From NCBI GenBank assembly GCA_036310845.1, contig JAXJRB010000105.1, forward strand, positions 27,600 to 91,599: 64,000 nucleotides of DNA. Reading direction: 5' to 3'. A program made the position numbers and the translations under genes. Numbering within the stretch: the stretch's first letter is position 1; each line of letters opens with the position of its first letter. The DNA comes from COE1 sp036310845 (GTDB lineage Bacteria; Bacillota; Clostridia; Lachnospirales; Lachnospiraceae). The notes below the pieces were generated by a model that was not told the DNA's origin, searched no databases, and saw nothing but the letters and a program-made list of their open reading frames with translations. Positions 1 through 7,507 of the stretch are shown piece after piece.

Positions 1-94
1 TAAATAGTTAAGATTTATCAAATTTAGCTTGAGTCAGTGTAAGAAATAAAGTACTTGTAAAGTTAGTAGGTACTGGAAAGACGAGGTTATGAAT

Positions 95-916
95 ATGAAG
101 ATTGTGAATTTGATGGAAGATACCGATGGTGGAAATGGCTGTGTGTATGAGCATGGTCTGAGCTTTTACATAGAAACAAAAAAGCATAAGTTATTATTGG
201 ATACAGGAGCTTCTGAAGCAACCTTGTTGAATGCAGAAAAGTTAGGAATTGATTTAACGAAGGTAGATACGGTTATTTTAAGTCATGGTCACTATGACCA
301 TTCCGGTGGCATTATGGCATTTGCAAAGCTGAATCCAATGGCAAAGATTTATTTGCAGAAGTCAGCAGGTTATGATTACTACAATTTGAAAGATAATAAA
401 GAAAAATATATAGGTATCGATAAAGCAATTTTAGAGCTTCCACAGGTACAGCTATTGGATGGGAATTATAGAATTGATGAAGAACTGTTCTTATTTACGA
501 ATGTAACAGGCAGAAAATACTGGGCGAAGAGTAATTTGCTGTTAAAGCGTAAAATAGATGGAGAGTTTGTGCAGGATGGGTTTGAACATGAGCAGTGTTT
601 GGTAATTACAGAAGATAATCAGCATGTTTTATTATCCGGTTGTGCGCATAATGGTATTTTAAATATATTAGAAGCATATCAGATGTATTTTGATAAGCAG
701 CCAAGTATGGTAATTAGTGGTTTTCATTTAATAAAGAAAGAACCTTATGATTCTGAGGAGATTCAGATGATTCAGGAAACGGCAAGAGAATTGCAGAAGC
801 TGGATACTGTATTCTTTACAGGGCATTGTACGGGGGTGGAAGCCTTTGACATTATGAAAGAGATTATGCAGGATCAGCTTGTATTTGTACATAGTGGAAG
901 GGCGGTTTGCAAGTAA
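95..916 (+). CDS. MBL-fold metallo-hydrolase, dihydropterin-phosphate synthase-like subgroup
   Basis: Cytoplasmic metallo-beta-lactamase fold protein of 273 residues. The zinc signature HxHxDH is read as SHGHYDHSGG near residues 63-72, with later histidines in SGCAHNG, SGFHL and GHCTG. This layout matches the subgroup often annotated as 7,8-dihydropterin-6-methyl-4-(ribofuranosyl)-aminobenzene-phosphate synthase; the true substrate in bacteria is not known. I chose the ATG at 95 over the one at 89 because GAGG at 83-86 then sits 8 bases upstream rather than 2. It is followed without a visible terminator by a repeat array. Fold assignment is firm, substrate is not. Confidence 0.88.
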   Translation: MKIVNLMEDTDGGNGCVYEHGLSFYIETKKHKLLLDTGASEATLLNAEKLGIDLTKVDTVILSHGHYDHSGGIMAFAKLNPMAKIYLQKSAGYDYYNLKDNKEKYIGIDKAILELPQVQLLDGNYRIDEELFLFTNVTGRKYWAKSNLLLKRKIDGEFVQDGFEHEQCLVITEDNQHVLLSGCAHNGILNILEAYQMYFDKQPSMVISGFHLIKKEPYDSEEIQMIQETARELQKLDTVFFTGHCTGVEAFDIMKEIMQDQLVFVHSGRAVCK

Positions 917-1026
917 AAACGGACAAAATACAGGGAAAATATCCTGTTAAAACGGACAAAATTAATATATATGATACTGTATAAACGGACAAAAATATCT
1001 ATTTTCCCTTGTATAAACGGACAAAA
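917..1026. repeat. Phased direct repeat AAACGGACAAAA, four copies
   Basis: The 12-mer AAACGGACAAAA occurs exactly at 917-928, 950-961, 983-994 and 1015-1026, so starts are 33, 33 and 32 bases apart, about three helical turns. Copies 3 and 4 share a longer unit beginning TGTAT. An inverted partial copy (TTGTCCGTTT, 1094-1103) lies inside the start of the next gene. The array ends 43 bases before that gene and copy 4 overlaps its likely promoter region. It is too short and too irregular between units for CRISPR. Iteron-like binding by a protein, possibly the neighbouring ATPase, is inference. Confidence 0.8.
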
Positions 1027-1068
1027 AGTGTCATAGTATAAGTAAGACTATGTAAAAGGAGTAGCTGT

Positions 1069-2421
1069 ATGCAGAGAAAAATAGAGAATAGAATTGTCCG
1101 TTTTTTTGAAAAAGAGAAGAGAAAAGCACTTTTAGTTACCGGTGCAAGACAAATTGGAAAGACATATATCATAAGAAAATGTATAAAGGATTGTTTTGAG
1201 TCAGCGGTAGAGATTAATTTAATTGAAAATGAGAATGCAAAAAAGATTTTCTCGGAGTTCAAGGATTCGAAGGATATATTGTTACGACTTTCAGCCATAG
1301 TAGATATCCCTTTAATAAAAGGGAAGACGGTGATTTTCTTTGATGAGGTTCAGGAATGTAAGGAATTGGTAACTGCAATAAAATTTTTGGTTGAAGAGGG
1401 TAGTTATCAATATGTATTAAGTGGCTCTTTATTGGGTGTGGAGTTAAAAGATATACGTTCGGTTCCGGTCGGATTTATGGAGATTATGGAGATGTATCCT
1501 TTGGATTTTGAGGAATTCTGTATGGCGAATGGGGTATCTTCAAGAATTTTAAATATACTGCGAGATAGTTTTCATAGTGAAATACCAATAGATGAAGTTG
1601 TTCATGAAAAAATGATGGAACTATTTCGACTATATTTAATAACAGGTGGAATGCCAGAGGTGGTATTAAGATATGTAGAAACAAATAATATACAGGAAGT
1701 AGTTACAACCCAAAAGAGCATTTTAGAATTATATAAAAAAGATATATCAAAATATGACCCAAATAACAAATTGTATTTGGAGGATATTTTTAATCTTATT
1801 CCAAGTGAACTCAATAGTAAAAATAAGAGATTTATTCTTAAGAATTTGAATGAGAACTTTAAATTCTCGAGATATGGGCATAGTTTCATTTGGTTGAAGG
1901 ATGCTGGAGTTGCTTTGCCGACTTATTGTGCATCAGAGCCATTGTTGCCATTATTGTTATCAAAATCAACGAATCTCTTTAAGCTCTTTATGTCGGATGT
2001 TGGTTTATTAGCAGCTATGTATGCGGATGGATTACAGATGAAAATCCTGATGAATGAAATAAATATTAATTTCGGTTCTATTTATGAAAATGTTGTAGCA
2101 CAGGAGTTAAAGTGCCATGGCTTTGATTTGTATTATTATAACAATAATAGACAAGGAGAATTAGACTTTTTGGTAGAGTACAAAGGTGCAATACTTCCAA
2201 TTGAAGTGAAATCAGGAAAAGACTATGAGAGACATGCGGCATTGACGAATTGTATGAATAATAGGACATATGATATACCAAAGGCTTATGTTTTTTGCAA
2301 TGATAATATAAAACAGGCAGAAAAGGTAACTTACTATCCTATTTATATGATTACGTTTTTAGAAAAGGAAGAGATTATACAGGAAATGATATATAAGCCA
2401 GACTTGAGTGTACTGATGTAG
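1069..2421 (+). CDS. AAA ATPase with C-terminal DUF4143 (PD-(D/E)XK-like) domain
   Basis: 450 residues. Walker A GARQIGKT is at residues 25-32 and Walker B IFFDE at 89-93. The C-terminal third carries GELDF followed by IEVK (D366, E379, K381), the D...ExK pattern of DUF4143 domains, which belong to the PD-(D/E)XK nuclease superfamily. Such ATP-binding proteins are common in anaerobes and have no settled function. AAGGAG at 1056-1061 sits 7 bases before the ATG. The gene follows the phased AAACGGACAAAA array and is followed after 10 bases by a WYL regulator. Length and motifs look intact. A DNA-processing or defence role is possible but unproven. Confidence 0.9.
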   Translation: MQRKIENRIVRFFEKEKRKALLVTGARQIGKTYIIRKCIKDCFESAVEINLIENENAKKIFSEFKDSKDILLRLSAIVDIPLIKGKTVIFFDEVQECKELVTAIKFLVEEGSYQYVLSGSLLGVELKDIRSVPVGFMEIMEMYPLDFEEFCMANGVSSRILNILRDSFHSEIPIDEVVHEKMMELFRLYLITGGMPEVVLRYVETNNIQEVVTTQKSILELYKKDISKYDPNNKLYLEDIFNLIPSELNSKNKRFILKNLNENFKFSRYGHSFIWLKDAGVALPTYCASEPLLPLLLSKSTNLFKLFMSDVGLLAAMYADGLQMKILMNEININFGSIYENVVAQELKCHGFDLYYYNNNRQGELDFLVEYKGAILPIEVKSGKDYERHAALTNCMNNRTYDIPKAYVFCNDNIKQAEKVTYYPIYMITFLEKEEIIQEMIYKPDLSVLM

Positions 2422-2431
2422 GAGGATGGAG

Positions 2432-3328
2432 TTGCAGGAAAGCAGATTATTTAAGATACTATATTATTTGCTGGAAAAAGGACGAACAACAGCGCCGGAG
2501 CTTGCGAAGCGCTTTGAGGTATCGGTTAGAACGATTTATCGTGATATGGATGCTCTTAGTGAAGCGGGGATTCCTGTTTATGCAGAGTCTGGACGTAATG
2601 GTGGGATTTGTCTGTTAGATAGCTTTGTGTTGGATAAGACAGTACTTTCTGATAATGAAAAGCAGGAGATATTAGCATCTTTGCAAAGTCTTTCCGTGGT
2701 AGGGGGGACTTATGATAAAAATATGCTGACAAAGCTGTCTGCTCTTTTCCAAATAGATTCTGAAGATTGGCTGGAAGCTGATTTTTCCCGCTGGGGAGAA
2801 CAAACAAGGGATAATGAGAAATTTGAGGATATAAAAAAGGCTGTTATTGGAAGGAAATCCATGAAAATACAATATGAAGGCTCCTGTTATGGTGGAAGCG
2901 AGAGAATTGTATATCCGCTAAAGTTGAAGTATAAGGCAAAGGAATGGTATTTGAAGGCTTTTTGTACACAGAAGCAGGATTTTCGTCTTTTTAAACTTAC
3001 TCGAATCATAGAATGGGAAGTGTTGGAAGAAACATTTAAACCAATGGAATTTCCGGCATATGAGGAAGAAATTGCACAGAAAGAAAATGTTATTGTTCTT
3101 CGATTTGCCAGAGAAATGGCATATCGTGTTTATGATGAGTTTGATAGGAATCAGGTAACCAGGCTTGAAAATGGAGACTTAGAAGTAGTAGCAAATATGC
3201 CGGAAAATGAGTGGCTGATAGGATACTTGCTTTCTTTTGGGACAAAGGTAGATGTAGTACAACCAGAGTATTTTAGAGAGGTTTTTTCAAAAAGAGCAAA
3301 AGAAATTTATGAAAAAAACAAATCCTGA
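2432..3328 (+). CDS. YafY-type transcriptional regulator (HTH + WYL domain)
   Basis: About 298 residues. The N-terminal winged helix (SVRTIYRDMDALSEAGIPVY) is typical of HTH_11/DeoR-like regulators, and the middle (residues about 130-205) resembles a WYL ligand-sensing domain. An ATG at 2426 directly abuts GGAGG (2421-2425), which leaves no spacing. The TTG at 2432 has 6 bases of spacing and gives the family-like start MQESRLFKILYYLL, so I prefer it. The next gene encodes a ClbS/DfsB-like protein, a pairing seen in Firmicutes, and an inverted repeat overlaps the stop codon. It probably controls that gene and perhaps itself. Confidence 0.87.
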   Translation: MQESRLFKILYYLLEKGRTTAPELAKRFEVSVRTIYRDMDALSEAGIPVYAESGRNGGICLLDSFVLDKTVLSDNEKQEILASLQSLSVVGGTYDKNMLTKLSALFQIDSEDWLEADFSRWGEQTRDNEKFEDIKKAVIGRKSMKIQYEGSCYGGSERIVYPLKLKYKAKEWYLKAFCTQKQDFRLFKLTRIIEWEVLEETFKPMEFPAYEEEIAQKENVIVLRFAREMAYRVYDEFDRNQVTRLENGDLEVVANMPENEWLIGYLLSFGTKVDVVQPEYFREVFSKRAKEIYEKNKS

Positions 3329-3340
3329 CATATGATGTCA
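3326..3340. promoter_or_regulatory. Inverted repeat TGACAT-N3-ATGTCA, candidate WYL-regulator operator
   Basis: Two perfect 6-base arms separated by ATG. The stop codon of the WYL regulator (3326-3328) forms the start of the left arm. A TATGAT -10-like hexamer at 3353-3358 follows without a good -35, so the repeat would overlap the -35 position of a promoter for the ClbS-like gene. Assignment to the upstream regulator rests on position only. Confidence 0.45.
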
Positions 3341-3425
3341 AGTTTTGCGTGATATGATTAGAAAAAATCAAAGTATGCATTCATTGATAAGGATGCACGA
3401 TAAAGCAAAAGGAGAATAAAACATT

Positions 3426-3962
3426 ATGGGAAGACCAACGACAAAGCAGGATTTATTAGAGGCAGCAAGTAAGAATTATCAAATGATGATTGAATTTGCA
3501 GATTCTATGACAGAAAAGGAATTGTCTACACCATTCGATTTTGAAGGGCAGGCAAGCAAGAAAGAGGCACATTGGAAACGTGACAAGAATTTAAGAGATG
3601 TTTTTATTCATCTCTATGAGTGGCATCAACTGTTACTTGTATGGACTGAAGGGAATTTAAATGGTGAAGGTGGTTCCTTTTTACCAAAGCCATATACATG
3701 GAAAACACTTGCAACATTGAATGAGTTTTTTTGGAAAAAGCATCAGAATACTTCTTTAGAAGAAGCAAAGGAAATGCTTGCAGAATCGCATGAGGAGACG
3801 ATGAAGCTTGCAGAGAAATTTACAAATGATGAGTTGTTTTCAAAAGGTGTTTATAAGTGGGTAGGTACATCAACACTTGGTTCATTTTTTGTATGTAATA
3901 CTTCTAGTCATTATAATTGGGCGTTAAAGAAACTGAAGGCACATAGAAGGAATTGTAAATAA
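3426..3962 (+). CDS. ClbS/DfsB family four-helix protein (DUF1706)
   Basis: 178 residues. The start MGRPTTKQDLLEAA and the motif WEWHQLL-like VFIHLYEWHQLLLVW match the ClbS/DfsB (DUF1706) family, a DinB-like four-helix bundle. ClbS proteins protect producers from colibactin by opening its cyclopropane warhead; DfsB-type homologues have other or unknown roles. AAAAGGAG at 3407-3414 precedes the ATG by 11 bases. It lies just downstream of a WYL regulator and is followed by a hairpin terminator, so it is probably a single regulated gene. A stress or xenobiotic protection role is inferred from family only. Confidence 0.85.
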   Translation: MGRPTTKQDLLEAASKNYQMMIEFADSMTEKELSTPFDFEGQASKKEAHWKRDKNLRDVFIHLYEWHQLLLVWTEGNLNGEGGSFLPKPYTWKTLATLNEFFWKKHQNTSLEEAKEMLAESHEETMKLAEKFTNDELFSKGVYKWVGTSTLGSFFVCNTSSHYNWALKKLKAHRRNCK

Positions 3963-4003
3963 GGTAGTTATGGTTGATTGCGTTGCAATAACATAAGATT
4001 TTG

Positions 4004-4050
4004 AGTCAGGACATGTCAAAAGGAAGATTGATATATCCTGACTTTCTTAT
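4004..4050 (+). terminator. Intrinsic terminator after ClbS-like gene
   Basis: AGTCAGGA (4004-4011) pairs with TCCTGACT (4036-4043), followed by TTCTTATT. The loop is long (24 bases) and the T-run is interrupted, so strength is moderate. Confidence 0.55.
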
Positions 4051-4123
4051 TATAATAAGGAATGGCAATAATTAGGATGACAGCAGTTATTTATTAAAGG
4101 AGAAAACGAAAGGGGACTATTAC

Positions 4124-4924
4124 ATGCAGAAAAATTTATTTATAGAAGGAATCCAAGGGTCCGGAAAATCTACCTTATCAAGAGAATTGGCAAAAAGATT
4201 GCCGGAGTTTCATGTTTATCATGAAGGTGATATTTCGCCGGTGGAACTCGCATGGTGTAGTTATATGAAAAAGGAAGTATGGGAAGGGATGCTTCAAAAA
4301 TATCCGACTCTTGCAGACGAAATAAAAGCGAAAACACAGATAGAGAGAGAATATTATATTACTGCCTATACAAGAATTATGGCAGAATCTAGAGCCTTTT
4401 ATGAAGATATGGAGGCGTATGAGATTTATAACGGTAGAGTAGAATTTGATTTTTTCCATGATGTAATTATGAGAAGATATGCGGCATTTTCAGAGGAAGG
4501 ATGTGTCTTTGAGTGCTCATTTTTCCAGAATTCAATGGAAACGATGCTATTGTACTATCAGTTATCTGATGAGGAGATTCTTGCCTTTTATCAGGAGGCG
4601 TATGATATTTTAAAGGACAAGGGCTTTCAGATGATATATCTGGATTCGGAGAAGATTCGTGAGAATATTCTTCAGATTAAAAAAGAGCGTTCCGATGAGC
4701 AGGGTAATGAGATGTGGTATCCGTTAATGATGAACTATCTTAAGGAGTCACCGTATGGAAAAGCACATAATTATCAAGATTTTGAGGATATGATAGCTCA
4801 TTTTGAGAGACGAAGAAAGCTGGAATTAGAGATAATTGAAAAGGTATTAAAGAATGACTGTTTGATTTTGACAGCGAAGGAGTATGACATAGAAGATGTA
4901 CCGATTAATGATTATAGAGGATGA
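4124..4924 (+). CDS. P-loop kinase-like protein
   Basis: 266 residues beginning with a clear nucleotide-binding loop, GIQGSGKST at residues 9-17, in the style of deoxynucleoside kinases and thymidylate-kinase-like AAA_33 proteins. A helical remainder contains HEGDISPVELAW, a possible substrate or lid region. The substrate is not identifiable. It is the first gene of what looks like the BceRS-AB operon: its 3' end overlaps the response regulator gene by 29 bases, so translation is probably coupled. A small-molecule kinase is not a usual part of such operons. AAAGGGG precedes the start. Function beyond NTP binding is open. Confidence 0.75.
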   Translation: MQKNLFIEGIQGSGKSTLSRELAKRLPEFHVYHEGDISPVELAWCSYMKKEVWEGMLQKYPTLADEIKAKTQIEREYYITAYTRIMAESRAFYEDMEAYEIYNGRVEFDFFHDVIMRRYAAFSEEGCVFECSFFQNSMETMLLYYQLSDEEILAFYQEAYDILKDKGFQMIYLDSEKIRENILQIKKERSDEQGNEMWYPLMMNYLKESPYGKAHNYQDFEDMIAHFERRRKLELEIIEKVLKNDCLILTAKEYDIEDVPINDYRG

Positions 4925-5570
4925 TAGAGGAATTGCAGAGGCAATCGAAGAACAGGCAAGAATGTGGGAGCTTGATACGAGAATAGCACAGAATTTCAGG
5001 AATATAGTAGCTGAATTTGCTGAGTATGAGCCACATATGATTTTGCTTGATATTTCATTGCCTTTTTTTAATGGATATCACTGGTGTAGTGAGATTCGTA
5101 AGGTATCAAAGGTGCCGATTATTTTCATATCTTCGGCGGCAGATAATATGAACATTGTAATGGCTATGAATATGGGGGCAGATGATTTTATTGCTAAGCC
5201 TTTTAACCAAGACGTGCTTATGGCAAAGGTTCGGGCGATGTTACGAAGAACTTATGATTTTGGATCATCTGTACCTATTTTGGAGCATAGAGGAGCTATG
5301 CTGAATACAGGAGAAGGAACTTTGACTTATAAAGAGGAAAAGATTCCGTTGACGAAAAATGAGTATCGTATTTTATTGACTTTAATGGAAAACAAAGGAA
5401 AAGTAGTTAGTAGAGAGCGTTTAATGGAGCGATTGTGGGAAACGGATTCTTTTGTGGATGAAAATACTTTGACTGTAAATGTAAATCGTTTAAGAAAAAA
5501 ACTGAAGGCGGCTGGTCTGGCAGAATTTATTAGTACGAAGTTTAGTGTAGGATATTTGATTTCTGAATAG
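4896..5570 (+). CDS. OmpR-family response regulator, BceR-like
   Basis: 224 residues. The receiver domain has acidic EDD at residues 8-10, phosphoacceptor D52 in LLDISLP, the switch Ser in ISSAAD and the conserved Lys in AKPF. The C-terminal winged helix (DENTLTVNVNRLRKKLK) is of the Trans_reg_C type. It overlaps the kinase gene; AAGGAG at 4877-4882 lies 13 bases upstream of this ATG, and a second ATG at 4908 is possible. The histidine kinase follows after 14 bases. A BceR-type target site lies before the ABC genes. It should activate the downstream transporter in response to a cell-wall-active peptide; the inducer is unknown. Confidence 0.92.
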   Translation: MYRLMIIEDDRGIAEAIEEQARMWELDTRIAQNFRNIVAEFAEYEPHMILLDISLPFFNGYHWCSEIRKVSKVPIIFISSAADNMNIVMAMNMGADDFIAKPFNQDVLMAKVRAMLRRTYDFGSSVPILEHRGAMLNTGEGTLTYKEEKIPLTKNEYRILLTLMENKGKVVSRERLMERLWETDSFVDENTLTVNVNRLRKKLKAAGLAEFISTKFSVGYLISE

Positions 5571-5584
5571 AAGAGGTACATACC

Positions 5585-6577
5585 ATGAAAGAATTTTTTA
5601 CGGTTTATTTAAAACAGCGTAAACAGCTTATTACTGTCAATGCTTTTTTCTTTCTGATATTCGGGGTTACCTTTAAGCTAGATCACTTGCCAATGAAGGC
5701 AGTGCTTTATCCTGTGTTGCTGTGTACGGCGTTTGGGTGTATTTTTCATGTTCTTCATTTCCATAAGATATGGAAAAAGCATACGCAGCTACAAAAGCTG
5801 GAAATACTTCCGTCGAATTTCGAGGAGATGTTACCTGAAGCAAGCAGCTATGAAGAGGAGGATTATCAGAAAATCCTTTTGTTATTGCTGGAAGAACAGA
5901 AAAAGCTGGAGTCTGAGAAGAATCAAAGTTACAACGATATGATAGATTATTATACTACTTGGGCGCACCAGATAAAAACACCGATTGCTTCTATGAAACT
6001 GAATTTGCAAAATGAAGATTCTGAGTTTTCCGGAAGACTTTCGGGTGATTTGTTCCGTATTGAACAGTATGTGGAAATGGTGCTGATGTTCTTACGTCTG
6101 GATTCAAACTCCACCGATTATGTTATTAAGGAGTATGAGCTGGATGCTATGATTAAGTCGGCAGTTAGAAAATTTGCAGGACAGTTTATTCGAAGAAGGA
6201 TTCGATTGGACTATCAGCCGGTTGATGAAAAAGTTCTGACAGATGAGAAATGGTTTTCTTTTGTGATAGAGCAGGTGCTGTCCAATGCTTTGAAATATAC
6301 GTCAGAGGGTGCGGTTACGATTACGGTGGAGGATACAAAGACTTTATGTATTCGGGATACGGGAATGGGAATTGCACCGGAGGATTTACCCCGTATTTTC
6401 GAGAAAGGTTATACAGGATATAACGGCAGAAGTGATAAAATAGCAAGCGGAATCGGCTTATATTTGTGTAAGCGCATCTGTAATAATCTGGGACATCGCA
6501 TTACAGCCGAATCAGAGCCGAATAAGGGTACAGTCATAAAAATTAATATGGAGCAGGTAAATATAGAGATAGAGTAA
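5585..6577 (+). CDS. Intramembrane-sensing histidine kinase, BceS-like
   Basis: 330 residues. Two membrane segments (about 14-31 and 38-58) are joined by a very short outer loop, the hallmark of BceS-type kinases that have no sensor domain and take their signal from the ABC transporter. The phosphoacceptor is H128 in WAHQIKTP. The ATPase domain has EQVLSNALKYTS, DTGMGIAPEDLPRIF and the GYTGYNGR element typical of this group. AGAGGT precedes the start. It is placed directly between the response regulator and the ABC genes. Strongly supported by architecture and context. Confidence 0.93.
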   Translation: MKEFFTVYLKQRKQLITVNAFFFLIFGVTFKLDHLPMKAVLYPVLLCTAFGCIFHVLHFHKIWKKHTQLQKLEILPSNFEEMLPEASSYEEEDYQKILLLLLEEQKKLESEKNQSYNDMIDYYTTWAHQIKTPIASMKLNLQNEDSEFSGRLSGDLFRIEQYVEMVLMFLRLDSNSTDYVIKEYELDAMIKSAVRKFAGQFIRRRIRLDYQPVDEKVLTDEKWFSFVIEQVLSNALKYTSEGAVTITVEDTKTLCIRDTGMGIAPEDLPRIFEKGYTGYNGRSDKIASGIGLYLCKRICNNLGHRITAESEPNKGTVIKINMEQVNIEIE

Positions 6578-6597
6578 TCATGAATATTCTTGACTTG

Positions 6598-6672
6598 TGA
6601 CAAAAATGTAAGAAATGAGAGGGGAAATGTAAGCAAATGTCATGGAGAGAGGGCTTCATTCTTTGCTACAAT
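6598..6672 (+). promoter_or_regulatory. BceR-type operator and activator-dependent promoter
   Basis: TGACA-AAAA-TGTAA at 6598-6611 fits the TnACA-N4-TGTAA consensus described for BceR-like regulators of Firmicutes. A weaker second site (TGTAA...TGTCA) lies about 20 bases on. A TACAAT -10 (6667-6672) has no acceptable -35 hexamer 16-18 bases upstream (GGAGAG or TGGAGA), as expected when an activator is needed. It should drive the ATPase and permease genes separately from the regulator genes. Confidence 0.75.
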
Positions 6673-6745
6673 AACTGTGTCAGAACAAAGGAGGAAATTG
6701 CAAGGGCAGTCGCATTTTTCTTCGAAAAACAGGGAGGAATATGAC

Positions 6746-7507
6746 ATGAGTATCTTAGAAGTAAACGGGATAAAAAAGGTTTATACCACAAGATTTGGCG
6801 GAAATAAAGTAGAAGCATTGAGAAATGTGAATTTCACAGTAGAGGAGGGAGAATATGTAGCCATTATGGGTGAATCAGGAAGCGGTAAAACAACCCTTCT
6901 CAATATTATGGCTGCTTTAGATAAACCAACAAACGGAACGGTAATGCTTGCCGGACAGGAACTGAATAAGATTAAGGATAAGAACATTTCTGCATTCCGA
7001 CGTGACAATATGGGCTTTGTTTTTCAGGATTTTAACTTATTGGATACCTTTTCTTTAGAGGATAATATCTATTTACCATTGGTATTGGCAGGAACACATC
7101 ATTCAGAGATGGGAAAAAAACTGGAGCCGATTGCAAAGCAGTTAGGAATTAGTCATTTGTTGAAAAAATATCCGTATGAGGTATCTGGTGGACAGAAGCA
7201 GCGTGCGGCAGTAGCAAGAGCATTGATTACGAATCCAAAGCTGATTTTAGCCGATGAGCCAACGGGTGCATTGGATTCCAAAGCAACGGATGAGCTGTTA
7301 CGACTTTTTGCGAAGATTAATGAAGAGGGACAGACCATTTTAATGGTTACCCATTCCGTAAAAGCAGCCAGTCATGCAGGACGTGTACTCTTTATTAAGG
7401 ATGGCGAGGTATTTCATCAGATTTATCGCGGAAAGGATACCAATGAGCAGTTCTATCAGAAGATTTCCGATGCATTGATATTGCTTGCAACAGGGGGTGA
7501 GAACTAA
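6746..7507 (+). CDS. ABC transporter ATP-binding protein, BceA-like
   Basis: 253 residues when started at the ATG at 6746, which has AGGGAGG at 6731-6737. An upstream in-frame ATG at 6590 lies inside the promoter region and precedes the -10, so it is not used. Walker A GESGSGKTT is at residues 42-50, the signature is VSGGQKQR, and Walker B is LILADEPTG. This is the MacB/LolD-type ATPase that partners FtsX-like permeases. Its stop codon overlaps the permease start by one base. It should power resistance to, and sensing of, antimicrobial peptides such as bacitracin-like compounds; the specific peptide is unknown. Confidence 0.94.
   Translation: MSILEVNGIKKVYTTRFGGNKVEALRNVNFTVEEGEYVAIMGESGSGKTTLLNIMAALDKPTNGTVMLAGQELNKIKDKNISAFRRDNMGFVFQDFNLLDTFSLEDNIYLPLVLAGTHHSEMGKKLEPIAKQLGISHLLKKYPYEVSGGQKQRAAVARALITNPKLILADEPTGALDSKATDELLRLFAKINEEGQTILMVTHSVKAASHAGRVLFIKDGEVFHQIYRGKDTNEQFYQKISDALILLATGGEN

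Noticed and set aside
917..1026. Possible CRISPR array
   Set aside because: Repeats are only 12 bases and spacers about 21 bases; no cas genes nearby.
6590..6745. N-terminal extension of the ABC ATPase
   Set aside because: Contains operator and promoter; protein homology begins at 6746.
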